This document shows, piece after piece, positions 21,612 to 32,487 of a DNA stretch of 64,000 nt. Positions within the stretch are counted from its first letter, which is position 1. Each line of letters opens with the position of its first letter. Both the position numbers and the translations under genes were made by a program. The DNA is from Pyropia haitanensis. Taxonomy: Eukaryota; Rhodophyta; Bangiophyceae; Bangiales; Bangiaceae. Under the pieces are notes generated by a model. It made no database searches. It had not been told where the DNA came from and was given only the letters and a program-made list of their open reading frames with translations. The DNA is taken from NCBI GenBank assembly GCA_008729055.1, contig SDUX01000007.1:1970064-2034063 (forward strand), written 5' to 3'.

Positions 21612-22349
21612 CTATTCCTCTCCCCCGCTGCGTCCGCTCAGAAAGAGGTGTAAGACGGACAGAAAGGATGCGTGTCGACCGCCTGCCAGCGTGGACTGAA
21701 GGAGGTTCAAGCGGTCCTCAGAGGGCCTCCAGCTAGGTCCAAGCGTCGCCACGGACCCATCCCCCGTCCTGTTGCCTCCGCTGCGTTCCCGGTCAGGCAG
21801 CACTGGCTGTCCGGAGGGCGTGAGGAAGAGGCTCATAGATGGCGCGGACGACGCCCTTCAGCACAGAACGAGGCGACAGAGCGACAGCGCATCCCAGTTC
21901 TGTGTCTGCACCCGCCTGTCCGCCAACCTCGCTGGCTGTCCGGCCGCCGCAGCCCCCCTCCCCCCCTGAACAGTCCGTGGGGGCCAGACAGCCTGTACTA
22001 GTCTGCCAGCCCACACTCTCCCTTGTCCCCCGTGTAACCTCCCTGCTTGTTTGCCAGCTCTTGGCTACGGCACGCGTGGCGCCTCAACCTGAGCGGCGCC
22101 AGTCGCAAGGGCCGCCATGGATGCATGTGGTTCAGTCCTGTGGCGCCCGCCGCTCTCTCGGTCCGACGGCAGCGGCTGTGGAGTGGATGTGCAGAAGAGA
22201 TAGGTACACTGACTGCGCGGAAAACGACTTTGCGCAGAGACCGTGGCGGCAAAGCCGCAGAGCAGCCGCTCTTTAGGTATGTGCCCGCCTGGCGCGAGGG
22301 CCCGCTGGCGAGTCGGTCGCTGCAGCCTCCCACTTGGAACAGTCCGTGG
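21612..22349 (-). repeat. Diverged tandem duplication, period ~369 bp
   Basis: Corresponding landmarks recur at constant spacing: GTCCTGT at 21766 and 22135, GAACAGTCCGTGG at 21968 and 22337. The minus-strand translation is similar in both copies (copy 1: GCAVALSPRSVLKGVVRAIYEP; copy 2: GCSAALPPRSLRKVVFRAVS) better than the DNA is, which suggests the unit once carried, or is part of, a coding sequence. Neither copy has an intact gene. Boundaries are approximate. Confidence 0.5.
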
Positions 22350-23806
22350 TGGCCACACGGCATTGAGTGGCGCGGTGGCTTGTTTCCCCCCTACCGACCC
22401 CTTCTGACTACCCCGTCGACCGCCCCTTGTCGGCTTCAGAGCGCAGTTGTGTGCCACACGAGGAGTGCAACGCAGATCGAAAGAGGAGCAAGACGTGTGG
22501 CAGCGACGGGTCGCTGGCCAGCGGAACAGCATCAGCACACCTCGTCGCCACAACTTTTCCCACCTCCCGCCCTGCCCTTCTCTGGTCGTCACCCCGAACC
22601 GCGCACACAGTCACGCAAGACCGCCGTTGCCAGCCCTCCAGCTCGAGGCCCCCCCGGCGAAGGCCTCGCTTTGAACGACAGCCTCAGACGCCCGCGGTCC
22701 GCGGGGGACGGACGCTTGCCGACCGTGTATGCGCGGCGCGGGGACCAGGCCCCCGCGAGCCATGGGCAGGCTGTCGGGGGGAGGTTACGCCGAACGGCTT
22801 GCCCTCGAGAGCGCGGTCTTGCTTTGCTGTCGCTGAGAGACTGAAGATAGTGCGCGAGTTTGCAGCTGCGGCTCTTTCGCCCTGCCTTTTCCGCGCGCGT
22901 ATGCACGTTGTTGCGGCGCCCCGCGCACCTCGCCCGCCGCGCGACACGCAGGCCCCTCGCACCTCGCCCGCCGCGCGACACGCAGGCACGCAGGCCGCGG
23001 TCCTCGTCCATGCCGAGGCGGCCTGGCGGGGGACAGCTGGCCGATCGGAGATGCCGATCCCCCTGGCGGCGACGCCAGCCACAGGCTCGGTCACCCCCCC
23101 ATCCCCATCCCTTTCGTGAGGTAGCCGCCTGGCCGTCAGACACTAGCTGGCGACGGCGCGAGCTCAAGCGCTCTCCGCGGCTGCCGGCGCTGTTTGCAGG
23201 TCGACGGCTTACCGCGAGGTACACTCGCCGTTTCCCCCCCCCCAAACCCCTCTTATGGGTCTGATCGGCTACCGCAGGACGCGGAGGAAACGCCACTCGT
23301 TGCGGCCGCCGCGGCGGCCCTGGTGGCCTCTCGCCTCCGCGACCGACGAGGACGGGTGCTTGTATGACGGGCAGCCCCCACCAGAGCCCATGACTGCCGC
23401 CTGTCCGATCCCATCCTGTGGACCGTGTTTCCCCTCCCACGCGTCAAGGGCGGCGCGGCAAGCCAGGTTGTGCAACTCGGCAAGCCAGACGCGGCTATCT
23501 CTACCACCCGTCCCCCCCTCCTTTCAAAGCTACTCCGCTGGCCGCGAGCGTCGAATGAGAGGGGGACAGACGCCGCCAGAGGGTGTCTATCTGCCACAGA
23601 CGGCGACCTCGGCGACGAGCGGCCAACGGCGCGCTGTAGCAGCCACCCATCCTGCCAGCGCGACGCAGGCGTAGCCACGACGCGGCACACGTCGACCGAC
23701 GCTTGCGGCACGAAGGCGCGCCCCCAACCACCCGCCGCAGCCCCCCTGTGCGCGGCGTCTTAGCGCCGTTCGCGCCGCCGCCGGCCGCGGCTGGGCGCTG
23801 CAGCAG
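22350..23806. other. Non-coding region upstream of the TATA-driven gene
   Basis: About 1.45 kb. Holds the small tandem repeat at 22924-22987 and nothing else recognisable. Long open frames on the minus strand (for example 22589-23440) have Arg/Gly/Ser composition without domain patterns and start from non-ATG codons. Confidence 0.4.
22924..22987. repeat. 30-bp direct repeat, period 34 bp
   Basis: Two perfect copies, 22924-22953 and 22958-22987, each beginning CGCACCTCGCCCGCCGCGCG and ending CACGCAGGC, separated by 4 bp. Confidence 0.85.
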
Positions 23807-23815
23807 TATAAAAGG
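23807..23815 (+). promoter_or_regulatory. TATA box of the acidic-protein gene
   Basis: TATAAAAGG, an ideal TATA element in otherwise GC-rich DNA, 139 bp before the ATG at 23946. Transcription would be expected to start about 30 bp downstream, giving a ~110-nt leader rich in CCACCGACC-type sequence. Confidence 0.75.
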
Positions 23816-23945
23816 CGCGCCGCGAGCACTCGCACCCCACCGACCTCCCCGCCCCATCACACCCACACCGACCGACGACAAGTGCCCTCCACGACCGCCA
23901 CCACCGCCAATCCACCCCACCGACGCTACCAGTTACCGCTCAAAC

Positions 23946-25661
23946 ATGGAAGACGGGCGCGGGTCGACCTCCCCGCACGCGCCGACTAACATGGATGTCG
24001 ACAACGCGGCCGGCCAGAACGAACCCAAGAAGGAGGAGGTGGAGGCGACCCCGACGGAGACGCCGATGCCGTCTACGCAGCTCGAACCATCGGTGCCGCC
24101 GACGACGTCGCCTCGGACGGTCATGGCGCCGGCGCCCACTGTAGCCGATGAGGCGACGCCGGTGGTGGCCGGCCCGGACGGCCGCCCTGGCGAGGCGCGC
24201 GTGCCGCGTAACGAGACGGCGCTGCTCGCGCTGACCGGCGCGGCCGCGACGGACGGGACGGGCGGTAGCGGCAGCGGCCACGGCGGCGGCGGCGGGACTG
24301 CATCGCCGCCGCTGTCGGCCGCCGCGGCGGCGGCGCACGACGAGATTGTGCGCGCCGCGTGGGCGGAGGCCGCCACCGAGGAGGAGGAGGCGGCCGCGCT
24401 CATTGCGCCGCCTGACTTTGTCGAGGCCTACGCCGCGGCGCGCGCCGTGGCGGTTGCGGCGGCGGCCGCCGCCACCGCCACCGGCGCGGACGGCGGTGCC
24501 ATGCCGGCCGCCGACGCTACCGCCCCGCCGCCTGTCGGGGATCAGGCGATGGTCGTGGCGGATGACAGCGTTGACCGCGTCGGCAACGACGGCGGCGGCG
24601 GTGGCGCCGCCGGCGTGCCAACGCACAACGTGGAAGGCTTGCGGGCGGTGGTCGAGGCGGCGGCGGCGGTGGCGGGGGCCGCCGCCCCCGGCGTGCCGCC
24701 GCCAGCTGGCCAGCTGCCTACGCCGCCGCTGCCGTGGTGGCCCGCCTTCACGCTCTACGCGCGGCGGCATGCGGATGACGTTGTGCGACCGTCGACGCCG
24801 GTGTCGCCGCCAGTGTACCCGCGGCCGGCGGCGGCGATGGCCGCGACGCTTCCCGCCGGCCCGGCGCCCGCCGGGGGCGGCGGCGGCGCCAACGGTGACG
24901 ACGGCGGCGCCAACGGCGGCGGCGACGGCGCCAACGGTGACGACGGCGGCGCCAACGGCGGCGGCAACGGCGCCAACGGTGACGACGGCGGCGCCAACGG
25001 CGGCGGCGACGGGAACGGCGACTGCGGTTCCACCGCCGCGCTTGAGTCGGCCTGGGAGGCCGCGAGGGCGGCGGTGGCGTCGCTAGTGGGCGCCACTGCT
25101 CCCGCGGCGGCGCCGGCGGGCGCGCCGGCCGCGGCGGCCGAGGACGGGGCGGCCACGGCCGACGACGCTCGCATCGGCAGCGGCCTCGGCGGCGGCCGCT
25201 GGTGCCTCTGCTGCGGCTGCCCCATTGACAGCCGCGGCAACCTCCGCGAGGGTGGGGCGGTGGCCCCGGCGACCGTGCCGTTGGTGGCGCCGCCGCCGTC
25301 GCAGCCCATGGTGTGGGAGGGGGAGGCGGCGGGGGGGGCGGCCGTCGATGAGGGCAACACGATCGCGCCGGCCGGGGGGGCGGCCGGCGGGCCCGCCGCG
25401 ACGCTGGCGGCGGCGGAGGTGGTGGCGGCGGGGCACGGCGCCATCGACGGGGCGGACCCCATGGAGGGGCACACCGGTGTCGCCGATGGCGTGGTGGGCG
25501 TGCCGCCCGCGGCGGCGGCGGTGGCGGGGGGCGCCGCCGCCGACGACGGCAGCGAGGTCAACAGCAGCGAGGACGACGACGGGGTGGTCATTGTGCGCAT
25601 GGACGATGGCGACAGCACGACGGCGCCCGCGTGGGCGTGGGGCGGCGCCCCGCGCTGGTGA
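23946..25661 (+). CDS. Acidic Ala/Gly-rich protein with Cys cluster
   Basis: 571 codons from ATG 23946, placed by the TATA box and by the start of ordinary sequence (MEDGRGSTSPHAPTNMDVDN). The frame is open to 23703 upstream but that part is UTR-like. The protein is acidic at both ends (KKEEVEATPTE; NSSEDDDGVVIVRMDDGDS) with Ala-rich helices in the middle (HDEIVRAAWAEAATEEEEAA). A 42-nt repeat encoding a Gly-Ala-Asn-Gly-Asp-Asp unit lies at ~24885-25020. Around residue 418 WCLCCGCPIDSRGN forms a compact Cys cluster that could bind a metal but is too small for a named finger. Unlike most neighbours it needs no frame change. Function not recognised; likely disordered and possibly a transcriptional or chromatin-linked protein, which is a guess. 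Confidence 0.75.
   Translation: MEDGRGSTSPHAPTNMDVDNAAGQNEPKKEEVEATPTETPMPSTQLEPSVPPTTSPRTVMAPAPTVADEATPVVAGPDGRPGEARVPRNETALLALTGAAATDGTGGSGSGHGGGGGTASPPLSAAAAAAHDEIVRAAWAEAATEEEEAAALIAPPDFVEAYAAARAVAVAAAAAATATGADGGAMPAADATAPPPVGDQAMVVADDSVDRVGNDGGGGGAAGVPTHNVEGLRAVVEAAAAVAGAAAPGVPPPAGQLPTPPLPWWPAFTLYARRHADDVVRPSTPVSPPVYPRPAAAMAATLPAGPAPAGGGGGANGDDGGANGGGDGANGDDGGANGGGNGANGDDGGANGGGDGNGDCGSTAALESAWEAARAAVASLVGATAPAAAPAGAPAAAAEDGAATADDARIGSGLGGGRWCLCCGCPIDSRGNLREGGAVAPATVPLVAPPPSQPMVWEGEAAGGAAVDEGNTIAPAGGAAGGPAATLAAAEVVAAGHGAIDGADPMEGHTGVADGVVGVPPAAAAVAGGAAADDGSEVNSSEDDDGVVIVRMDDGDSTTAPAWAWGGAPRW
24885..25020 (+). repeat. Intragenic 42-bp tandem repeat, ~3 copies
   Basis: Units of 14 codons (GANGDDGGANGGG plus Asp or Asn) based on GGCGCCAACGGTGACGACGG. 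The third unit ends at GGGAACGGC. Copies differ by single bases (GAC versus AAC), so length variation between strains is likely. Confidence 0.85.
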
Positions 25662-26959
25662 GCGCCGCGACGGCACGGGCGGCGACGCCGGTGGCGGGGG
25701 GGCGGGGGGGGGGGGGGGGGGGGTTTGGCCCGCCGCCGCGGCTGAGCGGCGGTGGCCGGACGGGGTTGGGCGGGGCGGGGTGGGGCTGACCGCGCGACAG
25801 GGCGCCCCCGCGGGGGGGGGCAAGAGAGGGGGGTGACGGAGAGGGGGAGGCCGTCGATGATTGAGTTGGGTGGGCGTTGAAGGGGAGGGGGACCATGCGC
25901 GCCCCGCGGCCCTCTCTCTGCCTGGATGTCATAGCTATTGTTTGTATATCTTGCCATACGGTTTCTCGTATGGACTTGTACGGTTGCATCTGGCTCGTGG
26001 TGGACGGGCCGTCGTCGGGCGGAGGCGTCTGCGCGGCCGGTGGCGGAGGCCACCGACGCGGACGAGGACGACGGGCAGGAGTCGGACACGGTCGCAGATG
26101 AACACCACCTGTTGGTGCTACAGCCTCTCCTGTCGGCGGCCGCCGCCAAAGCGGAGACCGCGCCAAGCGCCAATGGCGACGATGACGACGACGTGAACGT
26201 GGAGGGTGGTGGCCCCACCAGCCCCCGTCAGGCGACTAACAACTCGATCCTGGCAGGGCACCTGGAGGTGGCCGCTGCACGACCACCCGCACAGCGACGA
26301 GCCGCCGCGAGCGGGCAATTGGTGCCACGTTCACCGACTGCGCGGGAGTGCTGTTGATAGCATCGTATGCGTGTCTTGTACGTGCACCTTGCTCGCATGG
26401 AAGCGCGACCCGCCGGTGGCCACCAACCGAGGGCACGGATCCCAATCCTGGTCAATGGCAATCACGGCACATCCAGAGCCCATCGTCTGCTATCGTGTGG
26501 GCGTCAGCAGCCAATGGACTGTCGTTGTGCCCGTCTTGCGGATATCATCCGCCGAAAAGTGCGACATCTGCGAGTACGGTGTACGGTACGGTACCAAGAA
26601 ACGCGCGCGTGCTTCCACACGCCCGCGCCCCGGCTGCGTGTTGCCCGCTTCGCGCCACCTTGCGCGCTGGGTGGGCGTGTGCGCGGGCGTCTCGCTGTGC
26701 GGCCGGCCGCCCGCGTCGACGCGCTTGTTGGCGCCTCGCCCGCACCCTACCGCCCGCCGCCCGGCAAGCCCCGCGGACGTTTCCCCCCCCCGCGGCGCGG
26801 CGCGTTCTTGCCTCCACCCTCCTCCTCCATCCGCCCGTCTTTATCTTTGCTTGTCCCGCTTTTTTTTCCCATCCCATCTCCCGCTCCCAACGTGCCCTCC
26901 CCCCCTCCCCACCCGGCCCGCCGCGTCTATACCCCCCCCCCCCCCACCGCCGCCGCGCC
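25662..26959. other. Intergenic region upstream of PEX11
   Basis: About 1.3 kb. G runs at 25695-25725, an AT-richer island at 25915-25990 with a 6-bp hairpin (CCATAC/GTATGG near 25957-25977), and a pyrimidine-rich block 26770-26955 directly before the PEX11 start. An acidic plus-strand stretch at ~26040-26200 (ATDADEDDGQESDTVADEHH) looks better than shadow but is not bounded by a plausible start or exon. Confidence 0.35.
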
Positions 26960-27829
26960 ATGGACATCTCTTCGGGGGCGCTGCCGCTCCCCCCCCCCCC
27001 CCCCCGGCGGCACCCCTCCGCCCCCCCCCCCCCCAAGCGGCCGCTGCCGCTCACCTCCCTCGCCGCGTGGGCGGCGACGCTCGCCACCACCGACGGCCGC
27101 GACAAGCTGTTTGCGCTGCTGCAGTACACGCTCCGCCTCCGCCGGGCCATCACCGCCGCCACCGCCGCGTCGCGGCACCGCCGTGGCGGCGCCGCGCACG
27201 GCGGCAAGGCGCCGCCGGCGGCGCCGCCGCCGCCGGCGCCCGGCGCGGCGGTGGCGCTCGAGGGCGCCCTCGCCACCAGCCGCCAGCTGTGGCGGCTGGC
27301 CAAGTGGGTCGACGTCGCCGCGCGGCAGCGGTCGCCGTCGGCGGATGAGGGCGTGGCGGTGGACGCGGCGCTCGCGGTTGGCGACGCCGCCCTCTTTGCC
27401 TACCTGCTGCTCGACAACTGGGCGCTGCTGGCGCGGGTGGGGGTGCTCCGCCCGTCGCCGGGCGTCGCCGTGCGCGCCGCGCGCGCGTGGGCGGTCGCGT
27501 CGGGGGTGGCGCTGGCGGTCGGCCTGTGGCGGCTGGGGCGTGCCGCCGCCCGCCGGCGGGTGGCCGCGGCGGACCGGCGGCGGGCCGCGCTGGGCCGGCC
27601 GCCGCGGTCGGCGGGCAAGTCGTGGGGGGGGGGGGTGGATGGGGGGGACGCCGACGGGGAGGCGCGGCGGGTGGCGTGGACAGAGGGGCCACGGTCGGTC
27701 AAGGCGGCGGCGGACCTGGTGGTGGCGGCGGCAAACGCGACGGAGGGGGGGGTGAGCGAGGTGGCCGTCGGCTCGGCGGGGGTGGTGAGCGCGCTGGTGG
27801 GGGTGTGGCAGGTGTGGCCGCGGGTGTAG
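26960..27829 (+). CDS. PEX11: Peroxisomal membrane protein PEX11
   Basis: 289 residues, single frame, ATG 26960 preceded by GCC. After a ~30-residue Pro-rich head the protein shows the PEX11 plan: an N-terminal amphipathic block ending in the family signature RDKLFALLQYTLRLRR (about residues 46-61), a helix with LEGALATSRQLWRLAKWVD, then LLDNWALLARVGVL (about 149-162), a hydrophobic helix AWAVASGVALAVGLWRLG, and a C-terminal segment GSAGVVSALVGVWQVWPRV matching the family's last membrane helix. PEX11 remodels and elongates peroxisome membranes before fission. Ordinary length is 230-260; the excess lies in Pro/Gly/Ala inserts. Family assignment rests on motif order seen by eye and is strong. 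Next gene (ELP5-like) converges on it. Confidence 0.88.
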   Translation: MDISSGALPLPPPPPRRHPSAPPPPKRPLPLTSLAAWAATLATTDGRDKLFALLQYTLRLRRAITAATAASRHRRGGAAHGGKAPPAAPPPPAPGAAVALEGALATSRQLWRLAKWVDVAARQRSPSADEGVAVDAALAVGDAALFAYLLLDNWALLARVGVLRPSPGVAVRAARAWAVASGVALAVGLWRLGRAAARRRVAAADRRRAALGRPPRSAGKSWGGGVDGGDADGEARRVAWTEGPRSVKAAADLVVAAANATEGGVSEVAVGSAGVVSALVGVWQVWPRV

Positions 27830-28467
27830 TTTGGGGGAGGGGAGGGGTGGGGGAGGAGGGGGCGCTGGGGGAGGGGAAGCGGCGATGCGGGGCGTGTGTT
27901 GAGGGGGTGGCACCCGTGGCCAGGCGCGTCCGAGCTGGGACGGAGGAGGAGGGGGCGGACGGCCCGCACGGGTCGCTGCCGTGGCGGTGCAGCGTTGGGG
28001 GGGCCCAGAGGGAGGAGGGGGAGGGGGCGGGGGCCGCGGCGACGGCCACATCCGCCGCCCTCCCCCACTGGGGTTTGCTGTACAGCGTGCGGGCGGTGCG
28101 CCGCGGCGGGGGACGGCGTGCGAGCCGGCCAGGGGGGGGGGGGGAGACCCCCGCGATGTGGGGGCAAGCCGCCTCGCGTTGGGGGCTGACGTGTGCCGCC
28201 CGGTGGGGCGCCGCCGCGCTCCTTTACCCCCCCCCCCCCCCCCCCTTTTGTTCCCCGCTTTTCTTGGTCCACGCTCCATGGGGGCATGGGCACCGCGCGC
28301 TCTGTCTTGTCTTGTCTCGTTTCTCATCGCACCTTGCCCGCGTCGGCGGCGCCGGCGGCCGCCCCCACCAGCGCACGCCCGTGGGGGCCAGAGCGGCGGG
28401 TGGCCGACGCGCGCGCGGCGGCCGCCACCGTGGCGCCCCCGTTGCCCGACCGCCGCCGCGTCCGCCG
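27830..28467. other. Convergent intergenic region between PEX11 and the ELP5-like gene
   Basis: About 640 bp containing the 3' UTRs of two facing genes. G/A-rich on the plus strand just after PEX11, a C run at 28229-28247, then ordinary sequence. No gene seen. Confidence 0.45.
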
Positions 28468-29195
28468 TCACACGTCGACGTCGTCCTCCTCCCAGTCCTG
28501 CTCCTCATCCTCACTCCCCCCCCCCCCCCCGCGTCGTCGTGGAGGAGCCCCCGCGGGTGGGCGGCGAGCGCGGCCGCCGCGATGGCCGGGTCGTAGTGCT
28601 GGTAGGGCAGCGCCGCCGCCGCCCGCGCCGCCGCCTCCGCCGCGCCCGTCGCGCCGGTCGTAAAGGGCAGGCCCAGCCGCGAGCGCAGCGCGTCGTGGCC
28701 GTCGCCGCCGTCCGGGGGGGGGCGGGGACGGCGGCCGTGCCGCCGCCGCCGCGGCGCGTCGCATCCCCGTCTGGCCCGCCCGTGGGGAGGGGGCGCCACG
28801 CCCAGCCCGCGGCCGCAGCGCCCGCCGCCGCGCCAGCGCCCGCGGCCGCACCGCGGGCGGTGCGCGCCCACACGGCGGTCTGCAGCGCGGCGGCGCCGCT
28901 GTCCCGCCGGCGCGCGACGGTGACGACGACGGCGTCCGCGTCCCCCCCCTCTCCCCCCCGCACCGTGGCGGTGGTGGTGGCCATGCCGCCCAGCGCGGCG
29001 AGCACCGCCGCGGCGGCCGCGTCGGCCGGCGGCGCCCCCTCCTCCGCCACCACCGCGGTGAGGACGATGGCGGCCACCGCCGGGTGCGCCGCCGCGACGG
29101 CGGCGAGCGCGGGCGGCAGCTCCGGCGCGGGCCGCCACGCGGCGAGCGCGGCCGCGCCGTCGACGACGAGCACCCGGCAGGCGGGGGCGTCGGCG

Positions 29196-29238
<43 letters not shown>

Positions 29239-29551
29239 ATGGTGCGGCTGCTGCTGCCGCTGCCGCTGCCGCTGCCTCTGCAGCCGCACAAAAGGTGTGC
29301 GTGAGGGGCACCGTCGCGATGGGGAGGCGGGGGGGAAAGGCGGCGGCGGGGGTGCCACCGCCGCCGACGGCGGCGGCAGCCGCCGCCGCAGGCAACGACG
29401 GCGGCAGCAGCCCGAGCACATCCGTGTGCGCGTCGAGGACCGTGGCGCCCGCGGCGGCGAGGCGGGATGGCCCGCCGCCCACGACGGGGACGCTGGCCGC
29501 GACGACGGCGACGCCCGCCAGGGGTGGTGGCGGCGGCGCAGCCCCCCCCCG

Positions 29552-29594
<43 letters not shown>

Positions 29595-29790
29595 GCGACC
29601 GCACGAGGGCGGTGAGGAGGGTGGCGGCCGCGTCGGTGGGCGTCCCCGCCACGCGCTGTACGAGGAGGAGGGGTGGGGGGGGGAGGGGGGGGTCCCCGCG
29701 GGGGGGGGGGGGCGCCGCCGCCGCGTGGCGGCGGGTGCGGAGCGGCCGGTCCAGTGGCGCCAGTAGAGGGCTTGGTCGACGGCGTGGGGT
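28468..29790 (-). CDS. ELP5: Probable Elongator complex subunit 5 (frame changes at G/C runs)
   Basis: Coding quality is high on the minus strand but needs three registers, joined at runs near 29535-29595, 28709-28726 and 28512-28533. In order: VAGTPTDAAATLLTALVRSLL; GVAVVAASVPVV; ATVLDAHTDVLGLLPPSLP; LVVDGAAALAAWRP; VAAIVLTAVVAEEG; DAVVVTVARRRDSGAALQT; GLPFTTGATGAAEAAARAAA with LPYQHYDPA; and the acidic end SEDEEQDWEEDDVDV. ELP5 proteins have a RecA-like core without ATPase motifs, then a phenylalanine-bearing strand plus LP(Y/F)QH block, and end in Asp/Glu with hydrophobics; this order matches. ELP5 joins ELP4 and ELP6 in the Elongator ring that acts in wobble-uridine tRNA modification. The N-terminus is uncertain (possibly near 29790, where AVDQALYWRHWTG is readable). 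Similarity is limited; the call is moderate. Confidence 0.5.
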
Positions 29791-30718
29791 GGGGTGGGGG
29801 GGGGGGTGCTGCTCGTGGGGGGGGGGTCATTGTTGGAGGTGGGAGGGGGGGGGGGGCGGGGACGGGGGGCGGGCTCGCGTGCGTGTGGGGGAGGGGTGAT
29901 GTACGGCGGGATGGGGGGGGGGGGGGGGCGTGAAAGGAAGGGAGGGGTGTCGTGGGGAGGGAGGGGGGGGAGAGATGACGTGTGAAGGGGGGTGGGGGGA
30001 AAGGATGACGGGGGGGGGGGGTAGGTGGCGGACGGGAGGGCGGGCACGGGGGGGGCTGGTGGGGGTATCGATGACGGGTAGCCGACGACGGCGTCGGCGG
30101 CCGGCACCGGTGCGACGGCCCGTGCGGCGACGACGGCCACACTTGATCCGCGACGCGCCGCGACGGCCGCGCCCTGGCCGCCCTGCCGCCGCCCTCCGTC
30201 GTGGCCGCACCTCCCCCCTCTGCCGCGGACCGCGTCGGTGGCGGCCGCGCGGACGACCCCCCCCACCCGCCCGGCGTGCCGCCCCTTTTCCCCCTCCCGC
30301 TGGCAGTGGCGGCAGCTGGTGGCACCCGTTATTTGCTTGCCACCACCAGCTCCCCGGGACGTGGACGCCTCGGCACGGCCGGCCGTGGGTTGGCCTTTTT
30401 TTTTTCTTGGTTGGCCGCCCCCCGCGCGGGCGGGGGGGGGGGGGTGGTGGCGGGCGCCGCCGACGGGCGGCGGTCGGCCGCCCCGCGCGGGCGCCGCCGG
30501 CGTGGCCCCCAAACGCGGGGCGCGTCCGCCGGCGGGCGGCCCATGCATCCGGTCCGCGGCACCAAGAGCGCAGCCGCGTGCGTGTCCCTACCCCCCGGCG
30601 GCCTTCCCAATCCCCCCCCCGCTCCTACATTGTCCACACTCTCCCAGCCGCGGGTGGTCGGTGCGGACGCCCGCTGGCATGCCGCGGCGGCTCCTCCCCC
30701 CCCCCCCGGCACCCCCGC
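29791..30718. other. G-rich intergenic region
   Basis: Plus strand is strongly purine/G-rich to 30060 (many G runs of 7-12), then mixed; T run at 30398-30408. It lies between the 5' side of the ELP5-like gene and the 3' end of the surface-protein gene. No supportable gene. Confidence 0.4.
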
Positions 30719-30837
30719 TTAGTCCTCTGCCCACCCCCCCCCCCCCCCCCCCCGGCGGCCACGGCCGCCACTCTCAATATCCCCCTCGGCGTCGCTCCCC
30801 CCCCCCCCCATCCGCCACCGCCGCGCCTTGACGGGCG

Positions 30838-31096
30838 TCACGTACGGGTCCCCCCCCGGGTCCCCCCCCCACCCCCACCCCCGCCTTCCCACCCCCCCGG
30901 CGGCGGCGGCGGCAGCGACGCGTCGCCCGCGCGGGGCAGGCCCACCCCCGCGGCGGTGAGCACGCCGCCGACCGTCGGCGCACACGCGGCGCAGCCGTCG
31001 CCCGCACACGCCGGGCACCCGCCGGCGGCGGTGGCGGGCGTTGGCGGGGTGGGGTAGGCCGTCGGCGCCCGCCGTGCCGCGGCGGCGGCGGTGGCG

Positions 31097-31134
<38 letters not shown>

Positions 31135-31718
31135 CCGCGTCGGCGGCGGCGGGTAGCCGCCGCCGCCGCCGCTGTCGCTGTCGCTGCTGTCGCGGTCGCC
31201 GCCGCCGCCGCCGCCGCCGCCACGCCCAGACCCGTACGACGCGTGCGCGTACGGGCCCGCCGGTGGGTAGTCGATGACCCGCCCGCCGCGACCGCCGCCG
31301 CCGCCACCGCCGTGGCGGCGGCGGCGGACGAGCACCGCGACGGTCGCCGCCGCCGCGGCCGCCGCGGCGGCAACGACGCCAATGGCGATGCCCGCAATGG
31401 CGCCCGCCGACAGGCGGCGGCGGCCGGCGGCCGCCGCCGCCGCCGCCGCCGCCGCCGCGCCCGTCGACGCGGAGCCGCCCGCCACGCCGGGGCCGCCCGT
31501 GGCGGACGGGGACGGCGCCTGCGTGGCGGCCGCCGCCGTCGGCCGCCGGCGGGGGGGGACGGCCGGCCGTGCCGACGCGGCGGGGGTGGGGGCGGGCGGC
31601 GGGGGGGGGGTGGGGGTTGTGGACGGCGCCGCGGGGCGCGGCGCCGCCGCGGGGGGGGGGGGAGCCGGCGTGGGACCCCGGGGGGGGGACGGCGACACGG
31701 GCGGCGCCGCCGACGGCG

Positions 31719-31756
<38 letters not shown>

Positions 31757-32456
31757 TCGGTCTCGTCGGGCTCCCCCGGGGCGGCCGTCGGCCACACCCC
31801 CGGCGGCGGCGTCGGCTGCGGCGGCGGCGGCTCGGGGACGCTGGGCGGCGGCGCTGCCGCCGTCGGCGGCACGCCGCCGCCGCCACCGCCGCCGCCGCCG
31901 CCACCCGCCGGCGGCGGGCGGGTCGGGTCGGGCTCCCCCGGCGCGTCGGCGGTCGGCTGGACGCCGCCGCCGCCGGTGGGCGCCGGCGCCTCGGTCACGG
32001 CGGGCTCCCACGCGTCGGCCGTTGGCTGCACGCCGCCGCCACCACCACCACCCGTCGGTGGTGACGGCGGCGGCTCGGTCACGGCGGGCTCCCACGCGTC
32101 GGCCGTCGGCTGCACGCCGCCGCCGCCGCCGCCCCCACCCGTTGGTGGTGATGGCGGCGCGTCGGTCACGTCGGGCTCCCACGCGTCGGCCGTTGGCTGC
32201 ACGCCGCCGCCACCACCACCACCCGTCGGTGGTGACGGCGGCGGCTCGGTCACGTCGGGCTCCCACGCGTCGGCCGTTGGCTGCACGCCGCCGCCACCAC
32301 CACCACCCGTCGGTGGTGACGGCGGCGGCTCGGTCACGTCGGGCTCCCACGCGTCGGCCGTTGGCTGCACGCCGCCGCCGCCGCCGCCCCCACCCGTTGG
32401 TGGTGACGGCGGCGGCTCGGTCACGTCGGGCTCCCACGCGTCCGCCGTCGGCTGTA

Positions 32457-32487
<31 letters not shown>

